Assembly: GCA_003952965.2 (NCBI GenBank)
Contig: CM025852.1
Span: 11,714,353-11,778,352 of the forward strand
Origin: Morella rubra
Taxonomy: Eukaryota; Streptophyta; Magnoliopsida; Fagales; Myricaceae
Reading direction: 5' to 3'
DNA: 64,000 nt
The notes beneath the pieces are model-generated. The model saw only the letters and a program-made list of their open reading frames with translations, did not search any database and was not told the origin of the DNA. Both the position numbers and the translations under genes were made by a program. This document shows positions 1 to 11,019 of this stretch, in pieces (the stretch's first letter is position 1; each line of letters opens with the position of its first letter).

Positions 1-5
1 TTAAA

Positions 6-141
6 AATATCCATGCCACATCTATGTAAGTGTCTGCAATGGGGAGAATGACGTCATCTCATTAAGTTATTTTTCTTTATTTTAACCAAGCGCGGTGAGC
101 TGGCAGATACCCGGCATAGATGTGACGTGGATGTTTTATTT
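6..141. repeat. imperfect inverted repeat, possible MITE remnant
   Basis: The sequence near 10-28 (ccatgccacatctatg) recurs as a diverged inverted copy near 112-135 (gcatagatgtgacgtgga). An inverted repeat of this size around an AT-rich centre suggests a small DNA-transposon derivative. No target duplication could be fixed, so the ends are approximate. A 71-codon reading frame overlaps it but resembles nothing I know. Confidence 0.3.
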
Positions 142-414
142 AGACAATGACGCTTTCTTAATTCATTATGATGAAAAATTGTCAGAGGGGCCTCGATTTG
201 ACTTAAACTCTACCTCAGGGTCTTATTTGTTGAAAACGTTACCACAAGGGCTCATTTGCAACCTTTGTATACCTCAGGAGCCCTTGATACAATTAAGCCA
301 ATGCAAATAAGGATTGTTGGGGAGAGAATTTTTAAGTGAGATTTTGTTTCCATTTAAATTTGAATTTGAATTCTCCAACTCTCTCTTTAAATTAGAAAAT
401 TGTTAATTTGTTAG

Positions 415-575
415 AACCGACTCTATCTCCCACTACCCCTCTCTCTCGACTGTAGCTCTCCCTCTCCTTCTCTCTCACCTCTGTCTCCCTATCTTTCACG
501 TTTCACCTCTCTCTCTTCTCCCTCTCTCTTCACTTCTCTCTCTCTCTCTCTCCCACCACCACCACCACCATCATT
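415..575 (+). repeat. CT-rich tract with (CT)n and (CCA)n microsatellites
   Basis: A long pyrimidine-rich stretch is dominated by ctctct runs (pure near 535-551) and followed by an accaccacc run. Such tracts are common in plant 5' leaders, but no coding exon follows downstream on this strand, so it is recorded only as low-complexity sequence. Confidence 0.7.
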
Positions 576-709
576 TTCACCGCCACCTGGTGAAAATAGA
601 AACCAATCCTACCCCTGCTACTAAGTAGAAAACGATGATCAGTGTCGGATAACCAGCACACTGCCGATACCGGTGAACAGCCCTAGGCCCACTAGGAAAA
701 AAAACAATT

Positions 710-772
710 TCCGCTGCCGGGGATTGAACCCGGATTCATTCATTAGTTGAATTGCCATTGTGCTACAGCGGA
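710..772 (-). ncRNA. tRNA-Glu-like 63-nt sequence lacking a D arm, copy A
   Basis: Read on the minus strand it begins TCCGCTG and ends CAGCGGA, a perfect 7-bp acceptor-type stem. It holds a T-arm with stem CCGGG/CCCGG (loop ttcaatc here) and a middle hairpin ATTCA/TGAAT. The start TCCGCTGTAG and the T-arm resemble plant tRNA-Glu, but the D arm is collapsed, giving 63 nt instead of about 72. A run of eight T follows within about 10 nt, as expected for a Pol III terminator. It is probably not a decoding tRNA. Whether it is transcribed is unknown. Confidence 0.6.
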
Positions 773-1444
773 TCTTATGCTATATCTTGTTTGTTCAATT
801 TATTAAACAATTATCTTCTCATCTATTATGCAAAGATAGATCCAACGCACACCAAAGAAAGCACACTGTTTTTTGTTCTGAGCAAGAAAGTAAACGAACT
901 TTACAATAAGCTATCCCTATAAATATACTCAAAATTTATGCTATATTTTCGATGGTTTGAAAAGCTTAAATCAATCAGAAATGTATCATTCATTATTCCA
1001 AGACTCAAAAGGAGGAAGGAGAAGAAAATTTTAATCAAAATTCCAATAGGATCAAGTGAAAATATATTTTTGAGAGTAATTTTAATTTTGTAGACCAAAC
1101 CATTTTAAATCCTGTGTCATTCTCTCTATTTGATTTTCTATTTCATCTTATTTATTGAATTTTATACTTATCATGATATCACATTCTTATTAAGATCTTG
1201 CCGTTAAAATCGATCAAAATTATGTGACGCTTACAAAGTAGTCATCCCTCTTTCTTTCCTTTTTCCTAGAACATCGAGGGTTTAACTTGGTTCAGAATTA
1301 TTAATCTAATAAGAGAAACAACGGATGAGGAAAAAAAACATAGCATTACTATATCCTTTGGCAAATTATGATCATTAATACCTTGGCCTAGGTATATAAT
1401 TCCTTGGCCCGCTAGGAAAATAAAGAATCAAAAGAAAAAAGATT

Positions 1445-1507
1445 TCCGCTGCTGGGATTCGAACCCGGATTCAAATCCTTGTTGAATTGCCAAAGTGCTA
1501 CAGCGGA
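1445..1507 (-). ncRNA. tRNA-Glu-like 63-nt sequence, copy B
   Basis: It has the same fold as copy A, with acceptor TCCGCTG facing a 3' strand cagcaGCGGA-type end, a consensus B-box GGTTCGAATCC in the T-arm, and a middle hairpin ATTCAA/TTGAAT closing a 7-nt loop CAAGGAT. Six T follow a few bases after the 3' end. The D arm is missing. Confidence 0.6.
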
Positions 1508-2631
1508 ATTGATGTTGATGTTGGAATATCGTTTGCTGTATTTATTTATGTTTTAAAATAAGAAACAAAATTTTGCTCCCACCTATTCAAACCCACAAAC
1601 ATATATCTTCAACGTCATGAACCAATTCCTAAAACCGAAAAACATTGCATGTGAACCAGATTAATAATTTTCTAAGCCCACCTCATCACAATCCAATATG
1701 ATCATCAATGGAGATGAAGAGATCTTTCTGAACTTTTTTTATATGTGTCGGTGTTGAGTCTTACCAACTCAACAATCTTAAATCTTTTTTTGTTACTCTT
1801 GAGTTACTTTCCTCTTTCTATCTCCTTTATTATATTTATTGAGTTTAATATCTAATCTAAGGGTTAAGTACCCATTTTGTCCCTAAATTTTGACCCATTT
1901 GAACAAACAGTCCTTCGATTTATAAATTGATCATAAAGGTCCTTAAATTGTAATTTTTATCAAACAAGTTCGTTAAAATTTTTATTTATAAAGTTAATGA
2001 TTCAAACGTTAATTTCAATTATAAGTTTATACAACACCTAAAATTAAAATCATGTGACTTAGTTGCAACCAATCCTTTGAAATCACCTTCAAGGCTTTTA
2101 GCCCGATGATTACATAGTTTATGTAGAACGAGAGGACTGCCACAAGTCTGAAAGATTAGTCGAGGACAAAGCTTCAAATACCCTTATCATAAAAAATAAA
2201 AATAAAAAAGTCACAAACCAATATTGTCAATAAAGATGGAGAGATATTTATGAACTTTATATATATATATATTGTAGTTGGACTTGCAAACTCAACTATC
2301 TTAAATATTTTTGTCCCGTTGTGTTCCTTATTTATTTATATATTTATTTCATCTTATTTATTGAATTTTATACTTATTATTGTGAAAAGAAATGAAAATA
2401 TATCACCACAAAAAAAGGACATTCTAATATTTTTTTTTTCTAAAATATGGGTTTAACTTCATTTCAGAATTATTAATCTAACCAGAGAAACAAAGAAAGA
2501 GGGGGGAAAAATAGCATTACCATACTCTTTGGAAAACAATGTGAAGCTAACAACAGGCCCATCAATACTTGGGCTAGCTATACAATTTTTTCGGCCCGCT
2601 ATGAAAATTAAGAATCAGAGGAAAAAAGATT

Positions 2632-2691
2632 TCCGCTGCCAGGGGACGAACGCGGATTCATTAAGTTGAATTTCCAAGGTGCTACAGCGGA
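2632..2691 (-). pseudogene. tRNA-Glu-like sequence, damaged copy C
   Basis: The acceptor halves (TCCGCTG and GCAGCGGA) and oligo-T remain, but the T-arm reads ccgcgttcgtcccctgg, which breaks the CCGGG/CCCGG stem. The copy is 60 nt long. It still lies 71 bp from the GGCCCA motif at 2556-2561. Confidence 0.55.
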
Positions 2692-2970
2692 CCTTATGCC
2701 ACGTCTTGTTTCTATTATAACATATATTAAATAATTACCTTCTCAACCATTCTGAAGATCCAACGGACACAGAAAGCACACTCTTTTTTTTTTTTTTTTC
2801 TGAGCAAGAAAGTAAACGTACTTTACAATAACATCCCCATATAATACTCAACATTTGTGCCAACTTTTCGATGGTTTGAAAAGCTTAAATCAATTAGAAA
2901 TGTATCATTCGTCATTCATTTTCGACGGTTTGAATTTTAATATAAAAAAATTACAAGAATAAATACTATC

Positions 2971-3466
2971 ACAATAGGTAGGAGTGGGTAAATATTCTGG
3001 CCAAAATTAAAATTTTCAAATCTAATTCCAACATATTGGAACCGGAATGTTTTTCTGGGCTTATTTCAAAATCGAAATTTTTAGTTCCGTTTTAAAAAAA
3101 AAAATATATGACTTAAATATAGAAATGATTTTGTTTTTCAATACCCATAATTTTAGAATGTTTTAATTTTATTATATAAACTTAGATGGATATTTATTTT
3201 ATATTTTATTTATTGTTAATTTATGGTGAATAACAAAAATTTTGACCAAAATTCTAAGGGTCATTCGTACCAAACAAAAAAAAAAAAGCTGGCCAAAAAA
3301 GCCCATATATGAAAACCGGAATTTTTAAATTCCAACTTAGAAATTTTTGAGTCCTTTCGATGTTTAGGTGAATATAATCAGAACCAAATTTTGCATTTTG
3401 ATGAATAATAGAATCAGAATGAGTCATTTTGATTCCATCTGTTCTAATACCCACCTTAACAATATG
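2971..3466. mobile_element. hAT-like MITE with 8-bp target duplication
   Basis: The element (2979-3458) starts TAGGAGTGGGTA and ends TACCCACCTTA, short terminal inverted repeats of the TAGGGGTGGGCA type seen in plant hAT MITEs. It is flanked by acaatagg (2971-2978) and acaatatg (3459-3466), an 8-bp target duplication with one mismatch. It is non-coding, AT-rich inside, and contains inverted ggaatt/aattcc-type patches. The same element sits at the same unit position at 4928-5337. Units near 8.9 kb and 18.5 kb show the empty site. Confidence 0.7.
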
Positions 3467-3648
3467 TCAATCTCATCACATGCTAAAGTGAGAGATATTT
3501 TTGAAAGTTTTATTTATGTTAGGACCGAACCGTCCCAATCCTTATGTGTGTATTATTGAATTTTATACTTTATCATGATATCAAATTTTTAATTAAGATA
3601 TTACCGTTAAAATCGCGCTTACAAATTGGTCATCCCAGAAAAAAGATT

Positions 3649-3694
3649 TCCGCTGCCGGGAATGCTTGTTGAATTGCCAAAGTGCTACAGCGGA
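3649..3694 (-). pseudogene. tRNA-Glu-like sequence, copy D with deleted T-arm
   Basis: It keeps both acceptor halves, the middle sequence and six downstream T, but has lost about 17 nt spanning most of the T-arm, leaving 46 nt. The B-box is gone, so Pol III recognition should be lost. Confidence 0.55.
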
Positions 3695-4034
3695 CTTGAT
3701 GTCCAAATACAGTTTGCTTAATATATTAAACTGAGTCTCTTCTCTTCCGTTCTACATCAAAAGTAGATCCAACGGACATTATAAATTACAACTACGAGAA
3801 AATTAGAGGCTCTGAATAAATCTTCAAGATTGATCTGGCAGAGCTAAATCATGGCTGAGAAAATTCGTACAAAATTGGAAAGAAAATCTATTTTTTGGGC
3901 CATTGGGTAAACTTCATGTGATTCGGCACACGCACACCTACCCACCCAGACAAGAAACTGTATAATAAGAAATTGGTATGAGCAGCAATAGAGAGACAGA
4001 ACACAGAAGAGGGAAGAAAAAAAAAATTGACATT

Positions 4035-4056
4035 CTGCTGCAGCGGATTTGATGAC
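4035..4056 (-). pseudogene. vestige of a tRNA-Glu-like sequence
   Basis: The phrase gctgcagcggatttgatg matches the 5' edge of the tRNA-like unit plus its upstream flank (minus orientation). The rest is missing. It marks one more decayed array unit. Confidence 0.35.
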
Positions 4057-4698
4057 ACATAATTCCTTTTTAAAATATTTAAAACAATTTACATCTCACC
4101 TATTCAAACCCACGAAGATATATCTTCACTATCACGAACGCAATTCCTAAAACCATAAAAATAATAAAATAAAAAAATTGCATATTACCATTCACACGGC
4201 TAATAATTAGATCACAAATTGAGATTAGTCTGAATTATATATTTTTTTAAGGAATTGGCTTAGGAGTCTAGGCTTGAGATGTTAGACCCTTTCGAAGTCT
4301 CAAGTTCAAAAATTTTCACCAACTACGAATCCCTCGAAGCCAAGTCCAAGACATGTAGTTCTAGTACTTACTCAATTTGTGTGGAACGAGAGGATTACAT
4401 AAATCTAAGAGATTAGTCAAGATGAAGCTTCGAATACCCTCATACAAAAAATAAAAAATAAAAATAAAAATGTCCACAAGCTAATATCATCAATACAAAT
4501 GGAGAGATATTTCTGAACTATATGTGTGTGTGTTTTTTCTTTCATCTTATTTATTAAATTTTATATTTATCATAATATCACGGTCCTATTAAGATCTTAC
4601 TGATCAATGAAATGAAAAATATGTCATCTACAAAAATAGGTCATTCTATATTTTTATTTTCTAAAATATTGGGTTTACAAGAATAAGAGGAAAAGATT

Positions 4699-4731
4699 TC
4701 GGCTGCCGGGGTCGAACCCGGGATTCATTGA
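4699..4731 (-). pseudogene. tRNA-Glu-like sequence, truncated copy E
   Basis: The T-arm (cccgggttcgaccccgg) and 3' acceptor half remain. The 5' half is replaced by a run of about 18 T that joins directly to the gagcaagaaag part of the unit. A deletion between a T run in the unit and the tRNA-like hairpin would explain it. Confidence 0.5.
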
Positions 4732-4919
4732 GTTTTTTTTTTTTTTTTTCCCTGAGCAAGAAAGTAAACGTACTTTACAATAAGATCTTCATATAATACT
4801 CAAACATTTATGCTAAATTTTCAATGGTTTGAAAAGCTTAAATCAATTAGAAATGTATCATTCATCATTCATTTTCTACGGTATTAATTTTAATCAAAAT
4901 TAAAAGAATAGATAGGATC

Positions 4920-5345
4920 ACAATAGGTAGGGATAGACAAATATTCCGGCTTGGAATTTCCGATTCCAGCACATACTGGAATTGGAATCTTTTTTGGCAT
5001 TTTTTGAAAATTTTCAGTTTTGGTTATTTTTTTTTTAAAAAAAATTATTGCTCAAATGTAGAAATTATTTTATTTTTCCATTCACATAATTTTAGAATGT
5101 TGTGATTTTATTTTAGATTTTAAGATTTGGATGAATGTTTTATTTTAAATTTGATTTATTATTAATTTATGGTGTATAACAAAAAATTTGACCAAAAAAG
5201 CAACATAACTGAGCTTAGAAATTTCAAAGTTCAATTCGATATTTAGAAGAACGGAAGGTATCCAAATTTTACAGTTCAATGAACACCGAAACTGAAATGG
5301 CCTATTTTGATTCCATCTGTTTCAATACTCACCCTTAACAATAAG
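4920..5345. mobile_element. hAT-like MITE, second copy at the same unit position
   Basis: The element (4928-5337) begins TAGGGATAGACAAA and ends ACTCACCCTTA. It is flanked by acaatagg (4920-4927) and acaataag (5338-5345). The flanks match those of the MITE at 2979-3458, so both derive from one insertion later copied with the array, or the tandem unit was amplified after insertion. Confidence 0.65.
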
Positions 5346-5764
5346 TCAACCTCATCACAAGCCAAAAAGATCAAGTGGAGAGATATTTGTGAACATTTTA
5401 TTTATGTTAGATTTGGATCTTGGAGACCGAACTATCCTAAGTCCTATGTGTCATTCTTTGTATTCTATGTTTTTCTTTCATCTTATTTATTAAATTTTAT
5501 ACTTATCATGATATCACATTTTTATTAAAACCGATCAAACCTATGTGACGCTTACAAATTGGTTATCCCTCTTCTTTTTTAAAGGATATTATTTCAGAAT
5601 TATTAATCTAACTAGATAAACAGTGGAAGAGGAAAAAAAATAGCATTAACACACTCTTTGGAAAATTACGTGAAGCTAACAACAGGCCCATCAATAATAA
5701 TTGGGCTAGCTATACAATTCCTAGGCCTGCTAGGAAAATAAACAGTTAAAAGAAAAAAGAGACT

Positions 5765-5827
5765 TCCGCTGCCGGGATTCGAACCCGGATTCAAATACTT
5801 GTTGAATTGCCAAAGTGCTACAGCGGA
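5765..5827 (-). ncRNA. tRNA-Glu-like 63-nt sequence, copy F
   Basis: This is a full-length copy with a perfect acceptor stem, perfect T-arm with B-box GGTTCGAATCC, a 6-bp middle stem ATTCAA/TTGAAT and loop CAAGTAT. An oligo-T terminator lies about 7 nt downstream. GGCCCA at 5685-5690 is 75 bp from the 3' end of the RNA strand. It is one of the three best-preserved copies (with B and J). Confidence 0.6.
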
Positions 5828-6589
5828 ATTGATGTTCCAATACTCTTTGCTTAATCTATTAAACCGAATTACTTCTCATCCATTCTCATCAATTGATCCA
5901 ACGGACATTATAATCCAGCTCCGAAGTTGTTGACATAGGTGTCGGAATCCAACCCCCTCGACAGATCATGATGCGGTATCCTATTACATCGATGATGTCA
6001 AAGATAATGTGATTGTTAGCTAGACATAATTTTCTCGAGAAAATCTGTATAAACCTTAAAAAGGTTACTATGCTGCGAACCAAGGGTCCCATCTAGAAGC
6101 AAAAGAAGATTTTACTCGTTCGTGGCAATTATCCGGTGTAAATAAAAACCGTAAGACTTGTCTGTTACATCTTATTTATGCATCATATTTTTTTTTCCTA
6201 CATTTTGATTGTTAAGTATGTTTGTCATTATAATCAATCTCGAGTAGATTAGTGATAACAGCACACTTGGCATTATGTGTTTTAATTTAAATTTGCAATC
6301 TGAGTTTGATTCTCCTTTGGATTAAACCGATGATTTAAGTGGGAGGTCGAAAGTGATTGGTTACTATTCTAATCTCTTTAGATATTTTTGTATGTTAGTT
6401 AGGTACACTCTTTGTGTGTGCCAATCCACAAGATTACTCTCGATACCAAAAAAAAAATTATATCTTTGTGTAAATCAATATGTGATGCCTCTATTCACGT
6501 AATACATATGGCAAGATTACTCTTGGTATATAATTCCAGGGCCCGACAAAGATTGTAAAAAAGAAAAAAAATAAAAAAACAATGGGTTT

Positions 6590-6647
6590 TCACCGCCGGG
6601 ATTTGGACTCGGATTTAAACATATCTTTGACAAAGTGCTACAGGGGA
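6590..6647 (-). pseudogene. tRNA-Glu-like sequence, highly diverged copy G
   Basis: It is recognisable by tagcactttg, a T-arm-like patch (ccgagtccaaatcccgg) and the ends CCCTG/CGGTGA. The acceptor stem is mostly unpaired and the B-box is mutated, so it should be inactive. Confidence 0.45.
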
Positions 6648-6689
6648 TTTGATATCATGTACTCTGTTTTTGAGGGATAAGTACATTTT

Positions 6690-7560
6690 AATTTTCCGAA
6701 CTATTATCGGGTGTTGATATTTTATATCTTAACTTATTTTTTTTGTCTAAGACTATTACTTTCAAACATTTTACATCCTTTATTAAAATTTTCTTTCGAT
6801 TTTAAAAGAATTAATTTTTTAGTGTGCGAGATAACAAGTTTACTCACAAAAATATCTCTTTAAAAAAAATTATGAGGATAAAATTATCATGAAACAACAA
6901 CTTTCTTTCCGTTGAAATTGATAGAAAATTTACGGGTGAAATTTTTTTTTCCCGAAACTGGAATTTTAGCTTCAGTCTTGGCATCCACCTAGTACCGAAG
7001 TTGGAACCGGTACCCTTATTTGAGGCGTAGACGGTATCTAAGACGGAATTGAAATTTCTGCTGAGACGAGAAAAATCAGGTTCTGCCTCTTTTTTTTTTT
7101 TTTTTCAAATTTCAACAAAAAAAAACCCCTAGATTAAACTCACTGTTTAGTCCAGGTTTTTAATCGTGGTTCTCGAGGATCTCCTCTCTTACAAAATTTT
7201 GAACTCTCTCCTCGTCTCTAACTCTCTCCCGCTCTGTCTCTCCTTCTAGCTCCATCTCTGTATCCTAATCTCTGGTGGTGCCTTCAATCCCTTCGTCAGC
7301 CCGTTTATTGCTCTCAGCCAATCCGCTTCTCTTTGTTGGTCGGCACCGGCGAGAGGAGGAGGCCGACTCTTGAGCGACCACGATCCTCATCTCTCTTTCT
7401 CTACCTATTTGTTGCAATATCTGTGGGATTATTTTTTGTATTTATTCGATTCAAATTTTACACTAACATTTTTAAATTTTCTGTGTTGTTAGGTTTTCGA
7501 TCAGCACCAGAAATTTGGAGCGTTTGCTAATATCCTTAATCAACGGTGTCAAGAATGCAC
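6690..7560 (+). repeat. segment duplicated with 12.45-12.90 kb plus 17.47-17.86 kb; empty site of the copia insertion
   Basis: This stretch is about 75-85% alike to the sequence flanking the copia element. At 7166-7190 it runs straight through the point interrupted there (gtggttctcgaggatctcc here against gtggttcttggg and ttggggacacctctcc there). It includes a pyrimidine-rich leader-like part, a ggcaccggcgagagg patch, and a T-rich intron-like stretch ending ttgttag. It looks like a captured gene fragment, but no protein was recognised. Confidence 0.6.
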
Positions 7561-8575
7561 GTGGTTGTATGTAAATAAGACTATCAAGGAATGAGGGCGC
7601 CATTCCCCTTCTTCGAGATCACTCTGTTTCTTACCCATGAGTGTATGAAGGGCTTTGATTCCCTTGATTTGACTCTATTTTTTATTTTTCGAGTTTAGCA
7701 GTTGTTATAATATTTGCTTTAAAAAAGAAAAAAAAGACTGTCAACGAATGCTCGTGGTTGTATGTAAATGAGATTGTTTTCTCATTTAACAGAATTCATT
7801 TTTAGTAAAAATTCATGTGAGCTGTACTACATAAATATCGTAATACAGATCCTACAATATTAAATACCTGTCATATTCTTCTCTATGTGAATTAGAAAAA
7901 CAAAAAAAGAAAAGTTTTATGTGAGTATGAAGTTAATAAACACAAAAATAGAAAAAGTTTTATATTAGTATGAGTAAATAAATCTAATAGGAGCATTTAA
8001 TCCGACTTGATGAACCCAAAAAAGTGATCGCGGCAAGTGGCTTTAGCCACCATTAAAAGATGCAAACAAGATGGGAGTTATACAAAGAAATAAGAAACAA
8101 ATCCATGGGAATTTGCTACCTTTAAAGTCTCAAATTGGATACCTCTTAGCTGTTATTAATCCTTTAGAGTCACCATCAAAGTTTGTGAGCCGGTAATTAT
8201 CTAGTTTGTATGGAATGAGAGTACTACACAAGTTAGGAAAAATAGTCAAGATGAAGTTATGAATTGTCATAAAAAAATAAAAATCACAGATCAATATGAT
8301 AAATGTGAATTAATTAATCTAAGTTTAGGATGAAGTTGTGAATAATCACCCACAAAAACAGAACATCCTATATTATTATTTTTTAAAATATTTGGTTAGA
8401 TTTCATTTCAGAATTAATTAATCTAAGTATAGAGAAAAAGGGAAAAAAATAGTATTACGAATTACGATACTCTTTGGAAAATAATGTGAAGCTAAACAGG
8501 CCCATCAATAACTTGGGCTAGCTATACAATTTCTAGGCCCGGTAGGAAAATAAAGAATCAGAAGAAAAAGGAATT

Positions 8576-8638
8576 TCCGCCGCCGGGGGTCGAACCCGGA
8601 TTCATTCGTAAGTTGAATTGCTATTGTGCTACAGCGGA
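8576..8638 (-). ncRNA. tRNA-Glu-like 63-nt sequence, copy H
   Basis: It is full length. The acceptor strands are TCCGCTG and CGGCGGA, so one G-C type pair is replaced by a U-G wobble and the stem still closes. The T-arm ccgggttcgacccccgg is intact. The middle hairpin is ATTCA/TGAAT with a 9-nt loop. Five T follow downstream. GGCCCA (8499-8504) is 72 bp away. Confidence 0.6.
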
Positions 8639-9151
8639 TCTTATGCTGCATCTTGTTTGTTTAATTTATTAAATAATTAATAATTATCCAAAGAAAGATC
8701 CAACCGACACCAAAGAAAGGAGACTTTTTTGTTCTGAGCAAGAAACTAAACGTACTTCACAATAAGCTATCCCTATAAAATACTCAACATTTATGCTATA
8801 TTTTCGATGGTTTGAAGAGGTTAAATCTATAAATGTATCAATTCATTATTCCAATACTCAAAAGGAGGAAGGAGGCAGAGAATTTTAATCAAAATTAAAA
8901 TAATATATACAATCACACTCGGTCAATCTCATCACGAGCCAGTACGATCAAGTAGAGAGATATTTCTGAAAGTAATTTTGGATCTTGCAGATTGAACCAT
9001 CTTAAATCTTCTTTGTCGTTCTTTTTATTTGATTTTATATTTCATCTTATTTATTGAATTTTATACTTATTATGATATCACATTTTTAGTGTTAAAATCA
9101 ATCAAAACTATGTGACACTTACAAATGAGTCATCCCTCTTTCTTTCTTTTT

Positions 9152-9544
9152 GGGGGAAAATACACTTTTCACCCACAAACTACCATAAATTTTGCACTTT
9201 GTACCCTAAACTACAATTTTGACACAGTGTACCCTCTAACTACCAATTTTTAACATTTGCACCCTTTATCAAATTTTCAAACTAAAATGACGATAATGCC
9301 CTTGACCCATTTTGCATATATTGAAGATATTGTTGTCAATTCATTAATTTCTCAAGGGTATTATTGTCAAATGGAGGGTGCAAAGTGTTTAATATTAGTA
9401 GTTGGAGGGTGTAATGTGTCAAAATGGGTAGTTTAGAAAGTGTCTAACATTGGTAGTTTGAGGGTGCAATGTCTTAAAGATGGTAGTTTGGGGTGCAATA
9501 TGTTACTACCCCGGTAGTTCGTGAGTGAAAAGTGTATTTTCTCC
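9152..9544. mobile_element. Mutator-like MITE with about 33-bp terminal inverted repeats
   Basis: The left end ggaaaatacacttttcac and the right end gtgaaaagtgtattttc are inverted copies, extending inward through caaactacc / ggtagttcg. Inside are further inverted gtagttt/aaactac and gtgcaaa/tttgcac patches. The flanks are T/C-rich (ttctttttt-type on both sides), so a 9-bp target duplication is plausible but cannot be fixed. There is no coding capacity. Confidence 0.65.
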
Positions 9545-11019
9545 TTCTTTTTTTCTTAAAATATCGGGTTTAACTTCATTTCAGAATTATTAATCTAATC
9601 TGAGAAACAACGGAAGAGATCTTTCTAAGTCTACCTCATCACAAGCCAATATGATAATGGAGATGAAGAGATCTTTCTGTACTTTTTTATATGTGTTGGT
9701 GTTGAATCTTACAAACTCAACAATCTTAAATCTTTTTTGTTACTCTCTGAGTTATTTTTCTCTTTTTATCTCTCTCATCTTATTTATTTAGTTTAATATT
9801 TATTAAAATATAAAATTGATCAAAGATATATCACCCTAAAAAATAGTGCATCTTATTCTTTAACTTGAATTATTAATCGTAAGTAGATAAAAAAGAAGAA
9901 GAAAAATGGTATTACCATACTCTAGGGAAAATCTTAAAGATAGGAAGGAGGAAGAAGGCAGAGATATTTTAATAAAAATTAAAAGAATAAATATGTCTAA
10001 GCTGATTGAAAAATCTGTTACAAAACTCTCTAAAAAGGTTTTTTTTTAAAGGCAAAAAAATATTGTTTTCAAAACTTTTCTTGAATTTTTGCATTTTAGC
10101 CCCTAAATTCTGTTGTAGTGAAACTGTGCCCCACTTGTTTCAATCCTACCTTAATCCCGGCCAATAAATAAAAATGAGAACATAGTAATACAATGGATAT
10201 TTGACAACCAAGATCCCATAAAATATATATATATATATATAGATAATAAAATTATTAGAAAGCGACATAAATTTTCCACTTTCCTTATAATATACTATTA
10301 AATACTGATCCTGCATTGCTCTTTCTTTATAATATATTGTTTTGTTATTATATATAATATATATTAGCGTTATTCATGACGAAGAACTCATTGATCCTAT
10401 GAAATTTATAATTTCGAATTAATCCGCCTACAACTCTACCTTGGAAAACGAGTTTTGCGTGAGAGGCATTTTAAGAATAGGAGTATGGATTGGGTTTCCG
10501 ACATGATAATATTTTCACGTGGGCCAAACAGTGGCAAATTCAGAATAGATGCCAAATGAGAGCAATCAGAAACTTTAGGTATAGCTACTTCCATACCCGT
10601 AGAATTAGCTGCCTGGATCGAGAGAATCTCTGCATCATGGAAAAATCACAGGCACGGGGGGAAGAGCTAATAAAGCAAAGTGATAAGATTACAAAGAAAA
10701 AAGAAACAAAAATTGAGGAAGAAACCCATATAGGGCAGAAAGTTCTCTTGTCAATGCCGGAGGCAGAAAAGAAAACGTATAAAATGCAAAAAAACAAAAA
10801 ACACTTGCATGATTAGAAAAGTTTATTGTGACGTTGCAGAATCCCAAAGAGTTGGTTTAGTGGTTAAGAATTTGAGTATGTAGTTTACTTCCTCCAAGAT
10901 CTTAAGTTCAAAATCTCATATAAGTGCTATCAATCATTTGAGGTCATCTCCAAAGTTTTTAGTCTAGTAATTACTCTGTTTGTTTAGAATGAAAGGACTG
11001 CATAAGTCTTGAATTAGTC

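Larger units (their letters stand above)
600..9150. repeat. decayed tandem array with tRNA-like units (first block)
   Basis: Consecutive units share this order of landmarks: GGCCCA, then TGGGCT, an oligo-A run, a minus-strand tRNA-like sequence, the phrase gatccaacggacac, gagcaagaaagtaaacg, a ttcgatggtttgaaaagctt stretch, caagtggagagatattt, and tttatacttatcatgatatc. The landmarks repeat with the tRNA-like part near 710, 1445, 2632, 3649, 4699, 5765, 6590 and 8576, giving spacings of about 0.7-1.2 kb (about 2.0 kb for the last). Units differ by deletions and by MITE insertions. No protein-coding gene was recognised here; the short reading frames are not conserved between units. Confidence 0.8.

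Noticed and set aside
10490..10816. 108-codon Lys/Glu-rich plus-strand frame
   Set aside because: It lies in the repeat array, resembles no protein known to me, and is not kept in the related stretch at 25.9-26.5 kb.
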